Part shown: positions 33,383 through 42,864 of the stretch, piece after piece
How positions within the stretch are numbered: the stretch's first letter is position 1
Layout of the letters: each line of letters starts with the position of its first letter
Source of the DNA: Streptomyces sp. AA1529
GTDB lineage: Bacteria > Actinomycetota > Actinomycetes > Streptomycetales > Streptomycetaceae
DNA length: 64,000 bases
NCBI RefSeq assembly: GCF_000280905.1
Contig: NZ_ALAP01000042.1
Span: 62,001 to 126,000, forward strand
Reading direction: 5' to 3'
Notes under the pieces: generated by a model
The model's database searches: none
What the model was told of the DNA's origin: nothing
What the model saw: only the letters and a program-made list of their open reading frames with translations
Made by a program: the position numbers and the translations under genes

Positions 33383-35740
33383 ATGACGACGAAATTCCGA
33401 CGTTCCCACCGCGCCCCGAGGACCGTGCGACGACGGCTCACGGTGCGCTCGCGCCTCACGCTGGTCGCAGCTGTGGCGATCGCCGCCCTGCTGGGGCTGG
33501 TCATCGTCAACGCGGTGCCGGACTGGGAGCAGCAGACCAACCTGCGTAACGACTCGGCGACCGGCCGCTTGGGCGGCGAGGCAAGCCTGCCGCTGTTCAC
33601 CGGAGCGCAGAAGGAGCGGAAGCTGACCGCCGCCTACCTGGCCCGTCCCACAGCGAAGGCGAAGGCCGCACTGGAGAAGCAGCGGGTGGCGACCGACGCG
33701 GGGCTGAAGTCGTTCCGTCGCCTGTCGGGGACCGAGCTGCACAGCGACCAGCGGCATCGCTGGGAGTACGTCGAGGCGATCTACTCCCACCTCCACACGC
33801 TCCCTGCGGTCCGCAAGAAGGTGAACGCGAGGACCAGCAGTGCGGACGCGGCGACGGACTACTACACGAAGTTGATCATCAAGATGATCCGGTTCTACCA
33901 GGCCCTCTCCGCGATGGACGATCCCGATCTCACCTTGGAAACCAGGCCGCTGGTCGGGCTCTTCTACGCCTCGGACGCCTTGTCCCAGCAGGACATGCTG
34001 ATCACGCAGGCCCGCGCCGCCGGGCACATGACCCCCGCCCATCGCGCCGACTTCGCCGAGGCGTACGGGACCGGGAAGGTCATGTACGAGCGGTGGATCG
34101 CCCCCTACCTACCGCGCAAGGAGAGGGCGCTCTACGACCAGATCACCACCAGCCGCGAGTGGAAGGCCCTGCAGGCCGCACAGCGCTCGGTGATCACCCC
34201 GCCCACTGATGAGGCCGGAAACCCCCAAATCGGCGACGGGTCGGCTCTGGCCCGCTGGGACTCCTCCCATGGACAGGTGAGCGGGCAGATCGCAAAGCTT
34301 AACCTGGCACGCACCCAGGGGCTCCTCGCCCACGGTTTCCAGCGCGCCGACGAGGTCCGCAACCGCGCCCTCCTCCAGGTCTTCGCCAGCATCGCCGCGA
34401 TCATCGCGATCGCCGGGTTGATCATCTGGCTCACCCGGTCCATCTCCGCGCGGCTGCGTCAGCTGCGCACTCAGACGGAAGACGGGTCGCAGCGCCTGCC
34501 GACGGTCGTCGGCCGCCTGCGCCGAGGCGAAAAGGTGAACCCCGAGGCAGAATTCCCCTCCCCCGACGAAGCGGACGAGTTCGGGCACGTGCAGAAGGCC
34601 CTGGTCGACGCCCAGCGCCGAACCGTGGGGCTGGCCGCCGAGCAGGCCGCTGACCGCCAGGGGCTGGACGGGTTCGTCGCGGCCACCACCGACCGCACCC
34701 TCGGGCAGATCGGCCGGTCCCTCGATCTGATGCAGAAGGTCATGAACCGGCCTGATGCCGATCCGCTGCTCGATGACCTGATCACCACCGACGGCGCCAT
34801 CGCCGCCAGCCGCCGCCACCAGGAGAACCTCAGCGCTCTGACCAGCAGCACACAGCAGTTCCTCTATAACCAGCCCAAGGGTCTGCTGGATCTGGTCAAC
34901 GATGCCGCGGTGGAGACCGGCGAGCCCAAGCGGGTCCGCAACGAAGTGGACCTCCACTTCCACGTCACGCCCCAGCATGTGGGCGGCGTCCTGCAGGTCG
35001 TGGCCGCTCTGCTCGACAACGGTCTCCGCTTCTCCAACGACCACGTCACCGTGCGCAGCCGCACGGTCGTCAACGGCGCTGCCTTGGATATCGAGGACGC
35101 GGGCGGCGGCATGAGCCAACCGGACTTGGACGCCGCGAACAAGGCCCTCTCCCAGCCCGAGCACGCCACCTTCGAGGCCATGGCCGCCGGCCGCGGGCGT
35201 CTGGGCCACTTCGTCGTCGCCCGGCTCGCGATGCGCCACCACCTGAGCGTGGAGCTGCGGCGCTCCGCCTACGGCGGGGTCACAGCGGTCGTGATGATCG
35301 ACAATAAGGCATCCGCTCCGGCCCCCGCCGCACAGCCGCTCCCTGCCGAGGCTCCGCCGACTCCCTTGCCGGAGCCGGTCGGGGGGCAACAGGTGCCCTT
35401 GCCTCGCCGCGCCGCGTCCGTCCCCCAGGCGGCCGCGGCCGGCCAAGGGGTCTCGCCGCGCCGCGCGTCCACCGAGACGCCACGGCCGACCCCGGTGCAG
35501 CCCGCCGCCGGGCTGCCGGAGCATACCGACACCGACGCACCTGCGCTACCGCGCCGCGCGGCCGGTGAGCACGTCCACCCCGCTCTTCGCGATTCAGCTC
35601 CCGCTCCCGCCGCCCCGCCGCCGTCCGCAGCGGACGCGAGTGACGTAGCGGAGGCGTGGTCCGGCTACCAGGCCGCCACGCATCAGGCCGCCCAGTACCT
35701 CACTCAGCAGTCGACCGATCTGAAGGATGGCACCCCGTGA
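33383..35740 (+). CDS. cvnA: Conservon sensor protein CvnA (NIT-domain, histidine-kinase-like)
   Basis: The 785-residue protein has a short cytoplasmic tail and a first membrane helix (about 28-46). An extracytoplasmic helical region of nitrate/nitrite-sensor (NIT) type runs to the second helix (about 332-352), followed by a HAMP-like linker. A GHKL ATPase domain lies at about 510-640 (N-box VAALLDNGLRFSND, G1 DIEDAGGGMS, G2 region GRGRLGHFVVARLAMRHH). No obvious phospho-acceptor His box is seen, as is usual for CvnA. The Pro/Ala-rich tail is disordered. It heads a five-gene conservon; the stop overlaps the cvnB GTG. Confidence 0.9.
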   Translation: MTTKFRRSHRAPRTVRRRLTVRSRLTLVAAVAIAALLGLVIVNAVPDWEQQTNLRNDSATGRLGGEASLPLFTGAQKERKLTAAYLARPTAKAKAALEKQRVATDAGLKSFRRLSGTELHSDQRHRWEYVEAIYSHLHTLPAVRKKVNARTSSADAATDYYTKLIIKMIRFYQALSAMDDPDLTLETRPLVGLFYASDALSQQDMLITQARAAGHMTPAHRADFAEAYGTGKVMYERWIAPYLPRKERALYDQITTSREWKALQAAQRSVITPPTDEAGNPQIGDGSALARWDSSHGQVSGQIAKLNLARTQGLLAHGFQRADEVRNRALLQVFASIAAIIAIAGLIIWLTRSISARLRQLRTQTEDGSQRLPTVVGRLRRGEKVNPEAEFPSPDEADEFGHVQKALVDAQRRTVGLAAEQAADRQGLDGFVAATTDRTLGQIGRSLDLMQKVMNRPDADPLLDDLITTDGAIAASRRHQENLSALTSSTQQFLYNQPKGLLDLVNDAAVETGEPKRVRNEVDLHFHVTPQHVGGVLQVVAALLDNGLRFSNDHVTVRSRTVVNGAALDIEDAGGGMSQPDLDAANKALSQPEHATFEAMAAGRGRLGHFVVARLAMRHHLSVELRRSAYGGVTAVVMIDNKASAPAPAAQPLPAEAPPTPLPEPVGGQQVPLPRRAASVPQAAAAGQGVSPRRASTETPRPTPVQPAAGLPEHTDTDAPALPRRAAGEHVHPALRDSAPAPAAPPPSAADASDVAEAWSGYQAATHQAAQYLTQQSTDLKDGTP

Positions 35741-36180
35741 CGAACCCCGAGATCCAGGCGATCCTCGACCGGCGCGTACAGGAAATCGCCCACGTGACAG
35801 GCGCGGTCGTCGTCTCCGACGACGGCATCTTCCAGTACATGAGCGGCTGGCCCGAGCCCACCGGTGATCCCGACAAGGACCCCGCCACGGCCCGCCGGGA
35901 TCGCGGAGAACGTCGCGGCGCCTTGGCCAGCGGGCTAAAGAACCTCGCACAACGCGTCGCAGCGACCGAGGACGACGACGCTGAGCGCATCATCGTGGAA
36001 ATGAAGAGCGGCTGGTGTGTGACCAGCCGCTCCGGCAAATGCAGCGTGATCGCCCTGTACGCGGGCAAGGACGCCGCCCTGGGGCAGCTCGGGTACGAAC
36101 TGACCCTGCTGGCTGACCAGCTCGGCCCCCTGCTGGATGTTGAGCGGCGCGCAGTCTTCGCCCCGGGGAACACGTGGTGA
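35737..36180 (+). CDS. cvnB: Conservon roadblock/LC7 protein CvnB
   Basis: 147 residues with the roadblock/LC7 pattern (ILDRRVQEIAHVTGAVVVSD, then SGLKNLAQRVAATEDDD and LYAGKDAALGQLGYELTLLA). CvnB proteins act as regulators of the partner small GTPase. The GTG overlaps the cvnA stop (GTGA). Slightly unusual: a longer charged insertion (GDPDKDPATARRDRGERRG) before the helix. Confidence 0.9.
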   Translation: MTNPEIQAILDRRVQEIAHVTGAVVVSDDGIFQYMSGWPEPTGDPDKDPATARRDRGERRGALASGLKNLAQRVAATEDDDAERIIVEMKSGWCVTSRSGKCSVIALYAGKDAALGQLGYELTLLADQLGPLLDVERRAVFAPGNTW

Positions 36181-36566
36181 CCGCGACATCGGGCGGCCGC
36201 CGGTCACGGCCCTACGCCGCGACCGGCGGCCGGACTCGCGCCCCCGACGCCGCCCTTGGGATCGCCACCCAGATCACCGTGTGCGCCAAGGCGGGCCGTG
36301 AGCCGCTGAGCGAGCAGCACCACCAGGTCCTGCGCCTGTGCCCCACGCCCCGGGCCGTCTCAGAACTGGCCGGACATATGGAACTGCCCGTCGGTGTCGC
36401 GACCGTGCTCATTGCCGACCTGCAAGCCCACGGGCTGGTGGAAGCCCGGGAGCCGCTGGACATGTCACGCAACGACAACGTCTCGCACGCCCTGATGGAG
36501 CGCGTACTGCACGGCCTGCGCCGCAACTACGAGAACGAGATCGAGGGGAGTCAGCGTGCCAACTGA
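36177..36566 (+). CDS. cvnC: Conservon DUF742 protein CvnC
   Basis: 129 residues. The N-terminus is basic and variable; the core is DUF742 (QHHQVLRLCPTPRAVSELAG, LPVGVATVLIADLQAHGLVE), a winged-helix-like fold. Start GTG at 36177 overlaps the cvnB stop (a GTG three bases earlier is also possible). It overlaps the following gene by 11 nt. Confidence 0.9.
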   Translation: MTATSGGRRSRPYAATGGRTRAPDAALGIATQITVCAKAGREPLSEQHHQVLRLCPTPRAVSELAGHMELPVGVATVLIADLQAHGLVEAREPLDMSRNDNVSHALMERVLHGLRRNYENEIEGSQRAN

Positions 36567-37110
36567 GGCCGACGCGATGAAGGTGGTCATCGCCGGGGGA
36601 TTCGGGGTCGGCAAGACCACATTCGTCGGCTCGGTCAGCGAGATCGACCCGCTCAACACCGAAGCCACCATCACCGAGGCCAGCAGCGGCATCGACGACA
36701 TGACGGACGTGCCGATGAAGACGACAACCACCGTCGCTTTCGACTTCGGGCGCCGGACCGTGGACGGCATCACCCTCTACCTGTTCGGCACCCCCGGCCA
36801 GGACCGGTTTTGGTACATGTGGGAGGACATGGCCCGAGGCGCGCTCGGTGCCATCATCCTGACCGACACCCGGCGCCTGGACGACTGCTTCGCCAGCCTC
36901 GACTTCTTCGAACGCCGCCACGTGCCGTTCATCGTCGCCGTCAACGCCTTCGACGCCGCTCCCTCCTACAGCGGCAGCGACCTGCGCGAAGCGATCGGCC
37001 TGCCTCGTGGCGTCCCCTTACTCCAGCTCGACGCCCGTGAAGCGGGCTCCAGCACCCATGCCCTCATCGAGCTGCTCGAATACCGCCTTCGCCAGCCCAT
37101 CACCGCCTGA
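36556..37110 (+). CDS. cvnD: Conservon small GTPase CvnD
   Basis: 184 residues, Ras-like ATP/GTP-binding protein. G1 is GGFGVGKT (14-21), the G3 motif is GTPGQDRF and the G4-like sequence is NAFD (Cvn GTPases lack the canonical NKxD). Switch I contains the TTTTVAFDFG strand. It transmits the signal from CvnA-C, probably to the P450 or cytoplasmic partners. GTG start overlaps cvnC. Confidence 0.92.
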   Translation: MPTEADAMKVVIAGGFGVGKTTFVGSVSEIDPLNTEATITEASSGIDDMTDVPMKTTTTVAFDFGRRTVDGITLYLFGTPGQDRFWYMWEDMARGALGAIILTDTRRLDDCFASLDFFERRHVPFIVAVNAFDAAPSYSGSDLREAIGLPRGVPLLQLDAREAGSSTHALIELLEYRLRQPITA

Positions 37111-37124
37111 TCAGGAGGACCGCC

Positions 37125-38348
37125 ATGCCTGCCGCCCCCAGCAGCGACGTCCCGCTGTTCGACGACCGCGCCCTGGCCGACCCCTACCCCCTCTACGCAC
37201 AGCTCCGCGAGACAGGTCCCGCGGTCTACCTCACGCGGTACGGGGTCTGGGCGATCCCCCGCCACCGCGAGGCGGAGGCCATCCTGCACACCCCGGACAC
37301 CTACGGCTCCGAGGGCGGCGTCGCCCTGACCGAACCGGCCAACACCCGGATCCTCGCCGGCACCGTCCTCGCCTCCGACGCCGAACAGCACATCCGGCTG
37401 CGCCGTGTGCTGTCCGCGCAGCTTGCCCCGCGCACCATGCGGCGCCTGGTCGCTGTCGTTACCGCGCGCGCCGAAAGGCTGGTCGAGGAGCATGTCGCAG
37501 ACGGCGGCTTCGACGCCGCGGCGCTGGCCCGGCACATGGTGTGCGACACCGTGATGGAGCTGATGGGGCTCCCAGAGGAGACCCGCGCGTACTTGCTGAC
37601 CGGCGCCGCCGCCACGTTCGACGTGTTCGGCCCCGACAACGAGCGCTACCAGCGTGCACTTCCCGTCGCCAGCCGGATGGTCGCCTTCCTCCACGAAGCC
37701 GTCACCCGCGACACCGTCGCACCCGAATCGTGGATGGGGGCGATCTTCCAGGCCGTCGATGACGGCAGGATCGAGGAGAAGGACGCGATCCCTCTCGCCT
37801 CCGCCTACACAGCGGCGAGCATGGACACCACCATCCTCGGCATCACCGAAGCCATTGCACAACTCGCCCGCCATCCGCAGCAGTTCGCATGGATTCGCCA
37901 GGATCCCACCTGCGCGACCCCCGCCTTCCACGAGGCTCTGCGCCTAGAAGCTCCCATACAAGGCTTCGGCCGGATGGTGACCGAGACCGCCGATGTCGAC
38001 GACACACGGCTGGAGGCGGGCGAACAGGTCTGGCTGCTGTACGGCTCGGCAGGTCGCGACCGCCTCGCGTGGGGACCGGACGCCGACGTCTTCAACGTCC
38101 GCCGCCGTCGTGCCGACCGCCACCTCGCCTTCGGCGGCGGACCGCACCTGTGCGCGGGCATCCCCCTGGCCGAGTTGCAAGCCCGCGCCGTGCTGCGGGC
38201 GCTGGCCGCACAATGCACCAACCTGACCACCGCCGGAGAGCCGGACCGCGTGCTGAACAACCTCCTGCGCGGCTGGGAGCGCATGCCCCTCGCTGTGAAG
38301 CGCGCCTCCGCCACGCCCGCCATGCGCGCCCAAGCGGACCACCCGTGA
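37125..38348 (+). CDS. cvnE: Conservon cytochrome P450 CvnE
   Basis: 407 residues with the P450 landmarks: I-helix AYTAASMDTTILGITEA, ExxR as EALR, and haem-binding loop FGGGPHLCAGIPLAE with axial Cys343. Its substrate is unknown; P450s occur in a subset of Streptomyces conservons and are thought to act with the GTPase system. AGGAGG 6 nt before the ATG; 14 nt after cvnD. No partner ferredoxin gene is beside it. Confidence 0.93.
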   Translation: MPAAPSSDVPLFDDRALADPYPLYAQLRETGPAVYLTRYGVWAIPRHREAEAILHTPDTYGSEGGVALTEPANTRILAGTVLASDAEQHIRLRRVLSAQLAPRTMRRLVAVVTARAERLVEEHVADGGFDAAALARHMVCDTVMELMGLPEETRAYLLTGAAATFDVFGPDNERYQRALPVASRMVAFLHEAVTRDTVAPESWMGAIFQAVDDGRIEEKDAIPLASAYTAASMDTTILGITEAIAQLARHPQQFAWIRQDPTCATPAFHEALRLEAPIQGFGRMVTETADVDDTRLEAGEQVWLLYGSAGRDRLAWGPDADVFNVRRRRADRHLAFGGGPHLCAGIPLAELQARAVLRALAAQCTNLTTAGEPDRVLNNLLRGWERMPLAVKRASATPAMRAQADHP

Positions 38349-38824
38349 ACGGGAGGCAGTCTCGTGATCACCTGTCTCCTCATGATCACCGGTCTCGGCG
38401 TGCCTGCCGCCCGGTGCTCGACCCCTGGCTTGCCGTCCGAGGAACGATCCGATTCGCTGTGGGAGCGGCCTGTGGGAGGCGGCTGATACGCCCCTTTCCC
38501 CTGGTACGACATGCCGTGACGCTCCTGGTCGAGCAGGGATCGCTCGAGTGGGCGGGCAACTGGTGGCTCCGGGTGCCCGCGCCCGTTGCGCCACCAAGGT
38601 GGTCGACAGGGCCCTCGCCGATCTACGGGCCAAGCGACTCGTCGCCTGGACCCGAGGCTGGCCGAACATGACCATCGCCCCCTCACCCACCTGCTCGGCA
38701 ACCGGGAGCGCGGCTGAGCTGGAGGGAGGGTGAAGCCCTTGTCGCCAAAGGCGTGATCGCGACTCCTGAACCGCCCCGCCATTCCGCTGAGCACACGCAG
38801 CCAGCCGTCTAGAAGGACCACATC
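38349..38824 (+). pseudogene. Gene-poor stretch with a decayed GntR-like winged-helix fragment
   Basis: No intact gene. In one frame the sequence ALADLRAKRLVAWTRGWP (about 38610-38660) resembles the recognition half of a GntR winged helix but lacks start and helix 1; neighbouring frames carry other pieces. It precedes an intact small GntR-like gene, so it may be a decayed duplicate. Confidence 0.3.
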
Positions 38825-39061
38825 GTGCAAAAGCGCGCACAAACGCTCACCGTGCAGGCTGAGAATCTGCTGCGCTCCTGCCTGTCCCACGGCTGCTATC
38901 CGCCGGGCAGGAGGCTGGGCCTGGTCCAGCTCTCCGCGGACTTGGGGGTGTCCCAGACGGTGGTCCAAAAGATCACCGGCCCCCTGATCGAAGCGGGACT
39001 GCTGGAAAAGGAGCAGACCAGCGGGTCCATCACCAGCCCCCACAGAACCGCCCCCGGTTGA
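38825..39061 (+). CDS. Short GntR-type winged-helix protein
   Basis: 78 residues that are only the DNA-binding domain: ENLLRSCLSHGCYPPGRRLG, QLSADLGVSQTVVQKITGPL, EAGLLEKEQTSGSI. No effector domain follows. Single-domain GntR proteins of this kind occur near conservons in Streptomyces. GTG with AGAAGGA 7 nt upstream. Confidence 0.7.
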   Translation: MQKRAQTLTVQAENLLRSCLSHGCYPPGRRLGLVQLSADLGVSQTVVQKITGPLIEAGLLEKEQTSGSITSPHRTAPG

Positions 39062-39211
39062 GGGGGGCCACTTTCCTGTCGACACTCCCCCCTCACCCGG
39101 CTACCCGGAGCACGTCGCCGAGGAAGCCGCACCCATGACTCGATCTTGCCAACAGAATGCGGCCCCCATCGGGTCAGCGTCCGCGGAGTGGTCTCCGCGA
39201 CCGACAGCACG
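39062..39211. other. Promoter region of the XRE-type regulator
   Basis: 150 bp with no gene and no clear repeat. Confidence 0.35.
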
Positions 39212-40552
39212 ATGGATGGTGTGATGGCACGCTCCGGCCCGGAAGAGAACTGTGAGGGTGTCCGTAACCAATTCTTATGCAGACACCTGGAGCTGCTGGG
39301 TTGGTCGATTCGTGGCTTCGCCCGGCGGGTTCGCGCACGATGTGCTGAGGTAGGGCTGCCCTACACGGTCTGTCCCAGCACGGTTTCGCGATGGTGCAGC
39401 GGGGCGGTGCCCAGTCCTGAGCTCGCGGCGGCCGCCTGTCATGTGCTGTCCTCGGCGCTGCGCCGGCACGTGTCTCCGGCGAGTCTTGGCTGGCCGGCGG
39501 ACACAGCGGACGTAGCCGCAGAGTCCCTTGAGTACAGGGACCTTCCCCACGCCGTGCGCATGCTGTCCAAGCTCTGGGAGCTTGATGCCATGCGGCGCCG
39601 CAGCGCTGTGAAGAGCGCCTTCATTCCCGGCGTCTTCGGCTCTGCTTCACGCGAAGCGCTCGTCATGCCGCCTGACAGGAACATCGCAGGACCGGGCAGC
39701 TATGAGGTGAGAGTCGCCGACATGGAGCTGCTGGAGGACCACACAGCTCTCTACGGAAGGCTGGATGCGCAGCATGGCGGAGGCAAGTTTCGCGGCGTCT
39801 TCGCGTCCTTCCTCAACGCTCATGCCATTCAGCTGCTGAACGGCGCATTCTCCGCGCGGACAGGAAAGCGGCTCTACGGTGGTGTGGCAGACGCGGTCCT
39901 CGCGATGGCGAGCATGGCCTACGACGACCAGCTTCCGGGGCTCGCACAGCGGTACGATCTTCAGGCCATGAGGTTGGCCCAGGCGATCGGTGATCGCGGC
40001 CGCATCGCGCGTGTGCACATCCACCAGGCCCGGCTGGCCGCGTCTCAAGGAGACAGGAAGGACGTGCTCACGCATGCCCGCAGCGCCGTCCTCGCCTCTG
40101 ACGGCACGCGGCCGCTCGTGAAGGCGTACGCCGCAATCACCGAGGCCAGAGCCTGGGCTTTCAACGGCAGGCCCGAGCAAGTGCCGAAAGCGGTCGCTCA
40201 GGCCCGGGAAGCATTCAGCAGAGCCCGGCACGGATCGCAGCAGCCACTCTGGCTCACCTGGTTCGACCAGTACGAGCTGGAGGCACAGGCGGCGTGGGCT
40301 CTGGCGGTGGCCGGCCTGGCGGACCCTGGGACTCAGGCGCTGAAGACGGCCGGAGGCATGTCGAGCGCCCGCACACGTGATCACGTCGAGCTGCTCATTA
40401 CCGCAGCAGAGCTGGCGCGCCTTCGCGGAGACCTGCTGGAGCACAGCGAGCTAACAGCACGCGCGGCGGATGCTTCACGCCACCTGATGAGCAAGAGGCT
40501 GACGGCGCGCATCGACCGGCTCAGCTCTGGCCAGCAGCTCCACGAGTTCTAG
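39212..40552 (+). CDS. Helix-turn-helix regulator with TPR-like C-terminal domain
   Basis: About 446 residues. N-terminal DNA-binding region includes LELLGWSIRGFARRVRARCA and CPSTVSRWCSGAVPSPELAA. A long helical domain follows with TPR-like motifs (LLEDHTALYGRLDAQHGGGK, AQRYDLQAMRLAQAIGD, LTHARSAVLASDGTRPLVKA, LLEHSELTARAADASRHLM). This is the class of Streptomyces regulators that sit beside secondary-metabolite genes. It ends 42 nt from the convergent amidinotransferase-superfamily gene, so it may control the peptide cluster. Several ATG/GTG starts are possible; 39212 is my choice, without a strong site. Confidence 0.68.
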   Translation: MDGVMARSGPEENCEGVRNQFLCRHLELLGWSIRGFARRVRARCAEVGLPYTVCPSTVSRWCSGAVPSPELAAAACHVLSSALRRHVSPASLGWPADTADVAAESLEYRDLPHAVRMLSKLWELDAMRRRSAVKSAFIPGVFGSASREALVMPPDRNIAGPGSYEVRVADMELLEDHTALYGRLDAQHGGGKFRGVFASFLNAHAIQLLNGAFSARTGKRLYGGVADAVLAMASMAYDDQLPGLAQRYDLQAMRLAQAIGDRGRIARVHIHQARLAASQGDRKDVLTHARSAVLASDGTRPLVKAYAAITEARAWAFNGRPEQVPKAVAQAREAFSRARHGSQQPLWLTWFDQYELEAQAAWALAVAGLADPGTQALKTAGGMSSARTRDHVELLITAAELARLRGDLLEHSELTARAADASRHLMSKRLTARIDRLSSGQQLHEF

Positions 40553-40594
40553 GGTCCGCGCAGTGGCATGCCTCGCGCGGCCCGGCAGCGGCGT

Positions 40595-41461
40595 TCAGCT
40601 CCGCAACAGAGGCAGGGTGGTGCAGCGCAGCGCTCCGGGGAGCTTGGTCACCTCGGAGTAGTCGACGGCAAGGACCTCGATGTCCCGTGCGGCCAGCTGC
40701 CGGGCGATGCGGTCGCTGCCGCGGGCGACGACGACCGCCCGTGGCGCGATCGCCAGGACATTGCCGTGCACGGCCAGGGCCTCGTCATCGGTGATGTCGA
40801 TCAGCTCGAAGTGCTGCTCGAACCAGCGAACTTGCGCCGGAAGAAAGACGGCACGGTGGATGAGTGCGGTGTGCGGGGCGACGATGGCGAAGTGGTCGTC
40901 GAGGTGGACGATGCCCTCGACCGCGAAGCGAACAGGGATCACCTCGCGGTCGATGCAGAGCTGACTCAAGGCCCACTGCAGGGCGTCGGCGCCGGCGGGC
41001 GAGGTCTCCTCGCTCAGGCCGACGAGGACCGAGCCGTCGTGGAGCATGACGTCGCCACCCTCGATGGTCCCCTCCGGCAGGCGTGCGACCTTCGGCATCG
41101 CGGAGGCGAGCCGGGTGAGCGCGGCGGCTTCCGGGAGCCGGTGCGCGGAGTTCAGCCGGGCGAGGAAGAGGACGTCATCGATGACGAAGCCGAGATCGCG
41201 CGGGTAATGCTGGGCTGAGCAGCCCGGGGCGGCATCGAGAAGGACGACCTCAGCGCCGTGGCGGCGCAGGAGGGTGATCAGGGCGTTCTGCTGCGTATGG
41301 ACGCGGGCCGTGTCGTGCGGGGCCCAGGTGCTGGTGGTCTGCTGCCGGGCAAGGACTGGGTGCACCCCGGGCCCCTCCAGGGGGCGGGTGAAGTTGCCGG
41401 CGTAGCGCATGGCGACCCGCCGCAGGGTGCCGTATTCGCTGGTGGCGTGCGGGGCGAGCAC
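40595..41461 (-). CDS. Arginine deiminase / dimethylargininase superfamily enzyme
   Basis: A 288-residue protein with the pentein fold. It starts at SEYGTLRRVAMR, has PRDLGFVIDD, then EGGDVM (substrate guanidinium-binding region), VHLDDHFAIVAP with a conserved His, and the catalytic Cys in GALRCTTLPL near the C-terminus. Such enzymes hydrolyse or transfer the guanidino group of Arg or methyl-Arg. I chose GTG at 41461 because GGAGG lies 6 nt upstream and it gives the family length; a longer frame reaches 41587. It is the last gene of the minus-strand peptide operon, after a 144-bp gap. Confidence 0.78.
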   Translation of the reverse strand: MLAPHATSEYGTLRRVAMRYAGNFTRPLEGPGVHPVLARQQTTSTWAPHDTARVHTQQNALITLLRRHGAEVVLLDAAPGCSAQHYPRDLGFVIDDVLFLARLNSAHRLPEAAALTRLASAMPKVARLPEGTIEGGDVMLHDGSVLVGLSEETSPAGADALQWALSQLCIDREVIPVRFAVEGIVHLDDHFAIVAPHTALIHRAVFLPAQVRWFEQHFELIDITDDEALAVHGNVLAIAPRAVVVARGSDRIARQLAARDIEVLAVDYSEVTKLPGALRCTTLPLLRS

Positions 41462-41605
41462 AGGCGGCCTCCGTGGTGGTGCCGACGGGAGGACCGGCTC
41501 GGGGTCCGGTCGCGGGAAGAGGGCACGGCACGGCGGCGGTAGTGCTGTCGTCCCGGCCGTGCTCGGGTGGTGAGGGCGTCTCGCCACCCGAGCGACCGGT
41601 TCGGT

Positions 41606-42034
41606 TCAGCCCGCGACGGTGCTGTGCTGGGTGTCGGGAACCGAAGGCAGCCAGTGCACCGCGCTGTCCCGGAAGCTTTGGTTGACGGGGACGAGGTCGG
41701 CACCGCTGGTGTCGTCCAGGGCCGTGACGTTGATGCCGATGTCCGGGATGTCACTGTCGAGGGCCGCGATGCGGCTGCCGCAGTCGGGGCAGAAGGCCCG
41801 CTTGGCCTGGCCCGGGAACGTCTCGAACCACTTCGGCTCGCCCCCCTCGCCGGTCCAGGACAGACCGTCCGTGGCGAAGCCGGCCCACCACATCACCGGA
41901 GCGCCGCCCAGCCGCTGACAGTGGGGGCAACTACAGGTGTGCGGGTAGTCGGCCTTGCCCTTCACGACGAAGCGGATCTTTCCGCACAGGCAGCCGCCGG
42001 TGCGCTCGTCGGTCTCGGCGGGGGTGGCGTTCAT
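41606..42034 (-). CDS. GFA-family zinc protein
   Basis: 142 residues with the glutathione-dependent-formaldehyde-activating (GFA) pattern: GGCLCGKIRF, CSCPHCQRLGG and FCPDCGSRIA, i.e. Cys pairs for two zinc sites. Most GFA proteins are not formaldehyde enzymes and have unknown roles. The ATG with AGGAG upstream overlaps the preceding stop by 3 nt (ATGA), so it is translationally coupled to the diiron-type protein. Confidence 0.82.
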   Translation of the reverse strand: MNATPAETDERTGGCLCGKIRFVVKGKADYPHTCSCPHCQRLGGAPVMWWAGFATDGLSWTGEGGEPKWFETFPGQAKRAFCPDCGSRIAALDSDIPDIGINVTALDDTSGADLVPVNQSFRDSAVHWLPSVPDTQHSTVAG

Positions 42035-42864
42035 CGGTTCATCTCCTGTGCGCGGTGGTCGAGTTGAGTCCACCATGCTGTCATCGCCTCCAGGATCTGC
42101 AGGAACCCATCCAGGGCCTGCGGCAGGTCGATGTGGAAGAGATCAGCCTTCCGGATGAACTGCGCGAGGCCCTCGATGTGCGCGGCCTCCACGCTCATGC
42201 CCTTTACCTGCGCGGCGTGGTGGTCGTCGTCCAGGTGGAGTCGGTAGTAGTAGTCCAAGTTCTTCAGCTCGCTGCCGCTGGCGTCGACGGTCAGCTCGCC
42301 GTACCGGTTGGTAATGTCGCGCAGGATCTCGGTCTCGGCGATGGCCACGGCCTCGGTGGCGTAGTACGCCCCGGCTATCAGGCTGGGCATGTGCGAGCCG
42401 ACCATCCACTGATGCAGGTCGACCAGCAGGGCCGTCTCGGGAGCAGGGACGTGCCCGTTGACGAGGAGGCCGAGGTCGGCGAGTAGGGCGCCTGAGTACA
42501 GCACGTAGTGCGCGGGGACCTTGCCGCGCTCGCCGCCCTCCTCCAGATGGTTGCGGCGCAGCTCGTGGGCGAGCTCCGGGCAGAAGCCCTCCACGCTCGT
42601 GGCGGCTTGCTTGAGGAACTGCGCGTTGTAGCGGGCGAAGACGGACAGTTCCTCGATGTACATCCGCGCCTGGGGCTCGGTGAGCTCGCTCGCGGTGACC
42701 CGGTCGGCGATCCTCCCGTACACCCAGTCGATCATCGGGGCGAGGTGCTTGTCGACGAGGTCGTTGCCCGAGGTGAAGTTGCCCAGCAGGGTGCCGTTGA
42801 CGGCGCTGCGAGTCTCGGGGAAGGCCGCGAGGTAGGCGTGGACCAGCGAGTTTTCAGGGTTCAT
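42031..42864 (-). CDS. Haem-oxygenase-like diiron oxidase (HDO) family protein
   Basis: 277 residues, all helical. Key segments include ARMYIEELSVFARYN with Glu, LRRNHLEEGGERG with the His/Glu pair typical of TenA/PqqC-like folds, and YRLHLDDDHHAAQVKGMSVE, an HxxDDxHH cluster. HDO enzymes (UndA, SznF, BesC relatives) use two irons and O2 for N-oxygenation, decarboxylation or C-C cleavage of amino acids and fatty acids. Its start overlaps the JmjC-like stop and its stop overlaps the GFA start, so three proteins are tightly co-translated. Assignment to the family is by pattern, not by search. Confidence 0.65.
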   Translation of the reverse strand: MNPENSLVHAYLAAFPETRSAVNGTLLGNFTSGNDLVDKHLAPMIDWVYGRIADRVTASELTEPQARMYIEELSVFARYNAQFLKQAATSVEGFCPELAHELRRNHLEEGGERGKVPAHYVLYSGALLADLGLLVNGHVPAPETALLVDLHQWMVGSHMPSLIAGAYYATEAVAIAETEILRDITNRYGELTVDASGSELKNLDYYYRLHLDDDHHAAQVKGMSVEAAHIEGLAQFIRKADLFHIDLPQALDGFLQILEAMTAWWTQLDHRAQEMNR

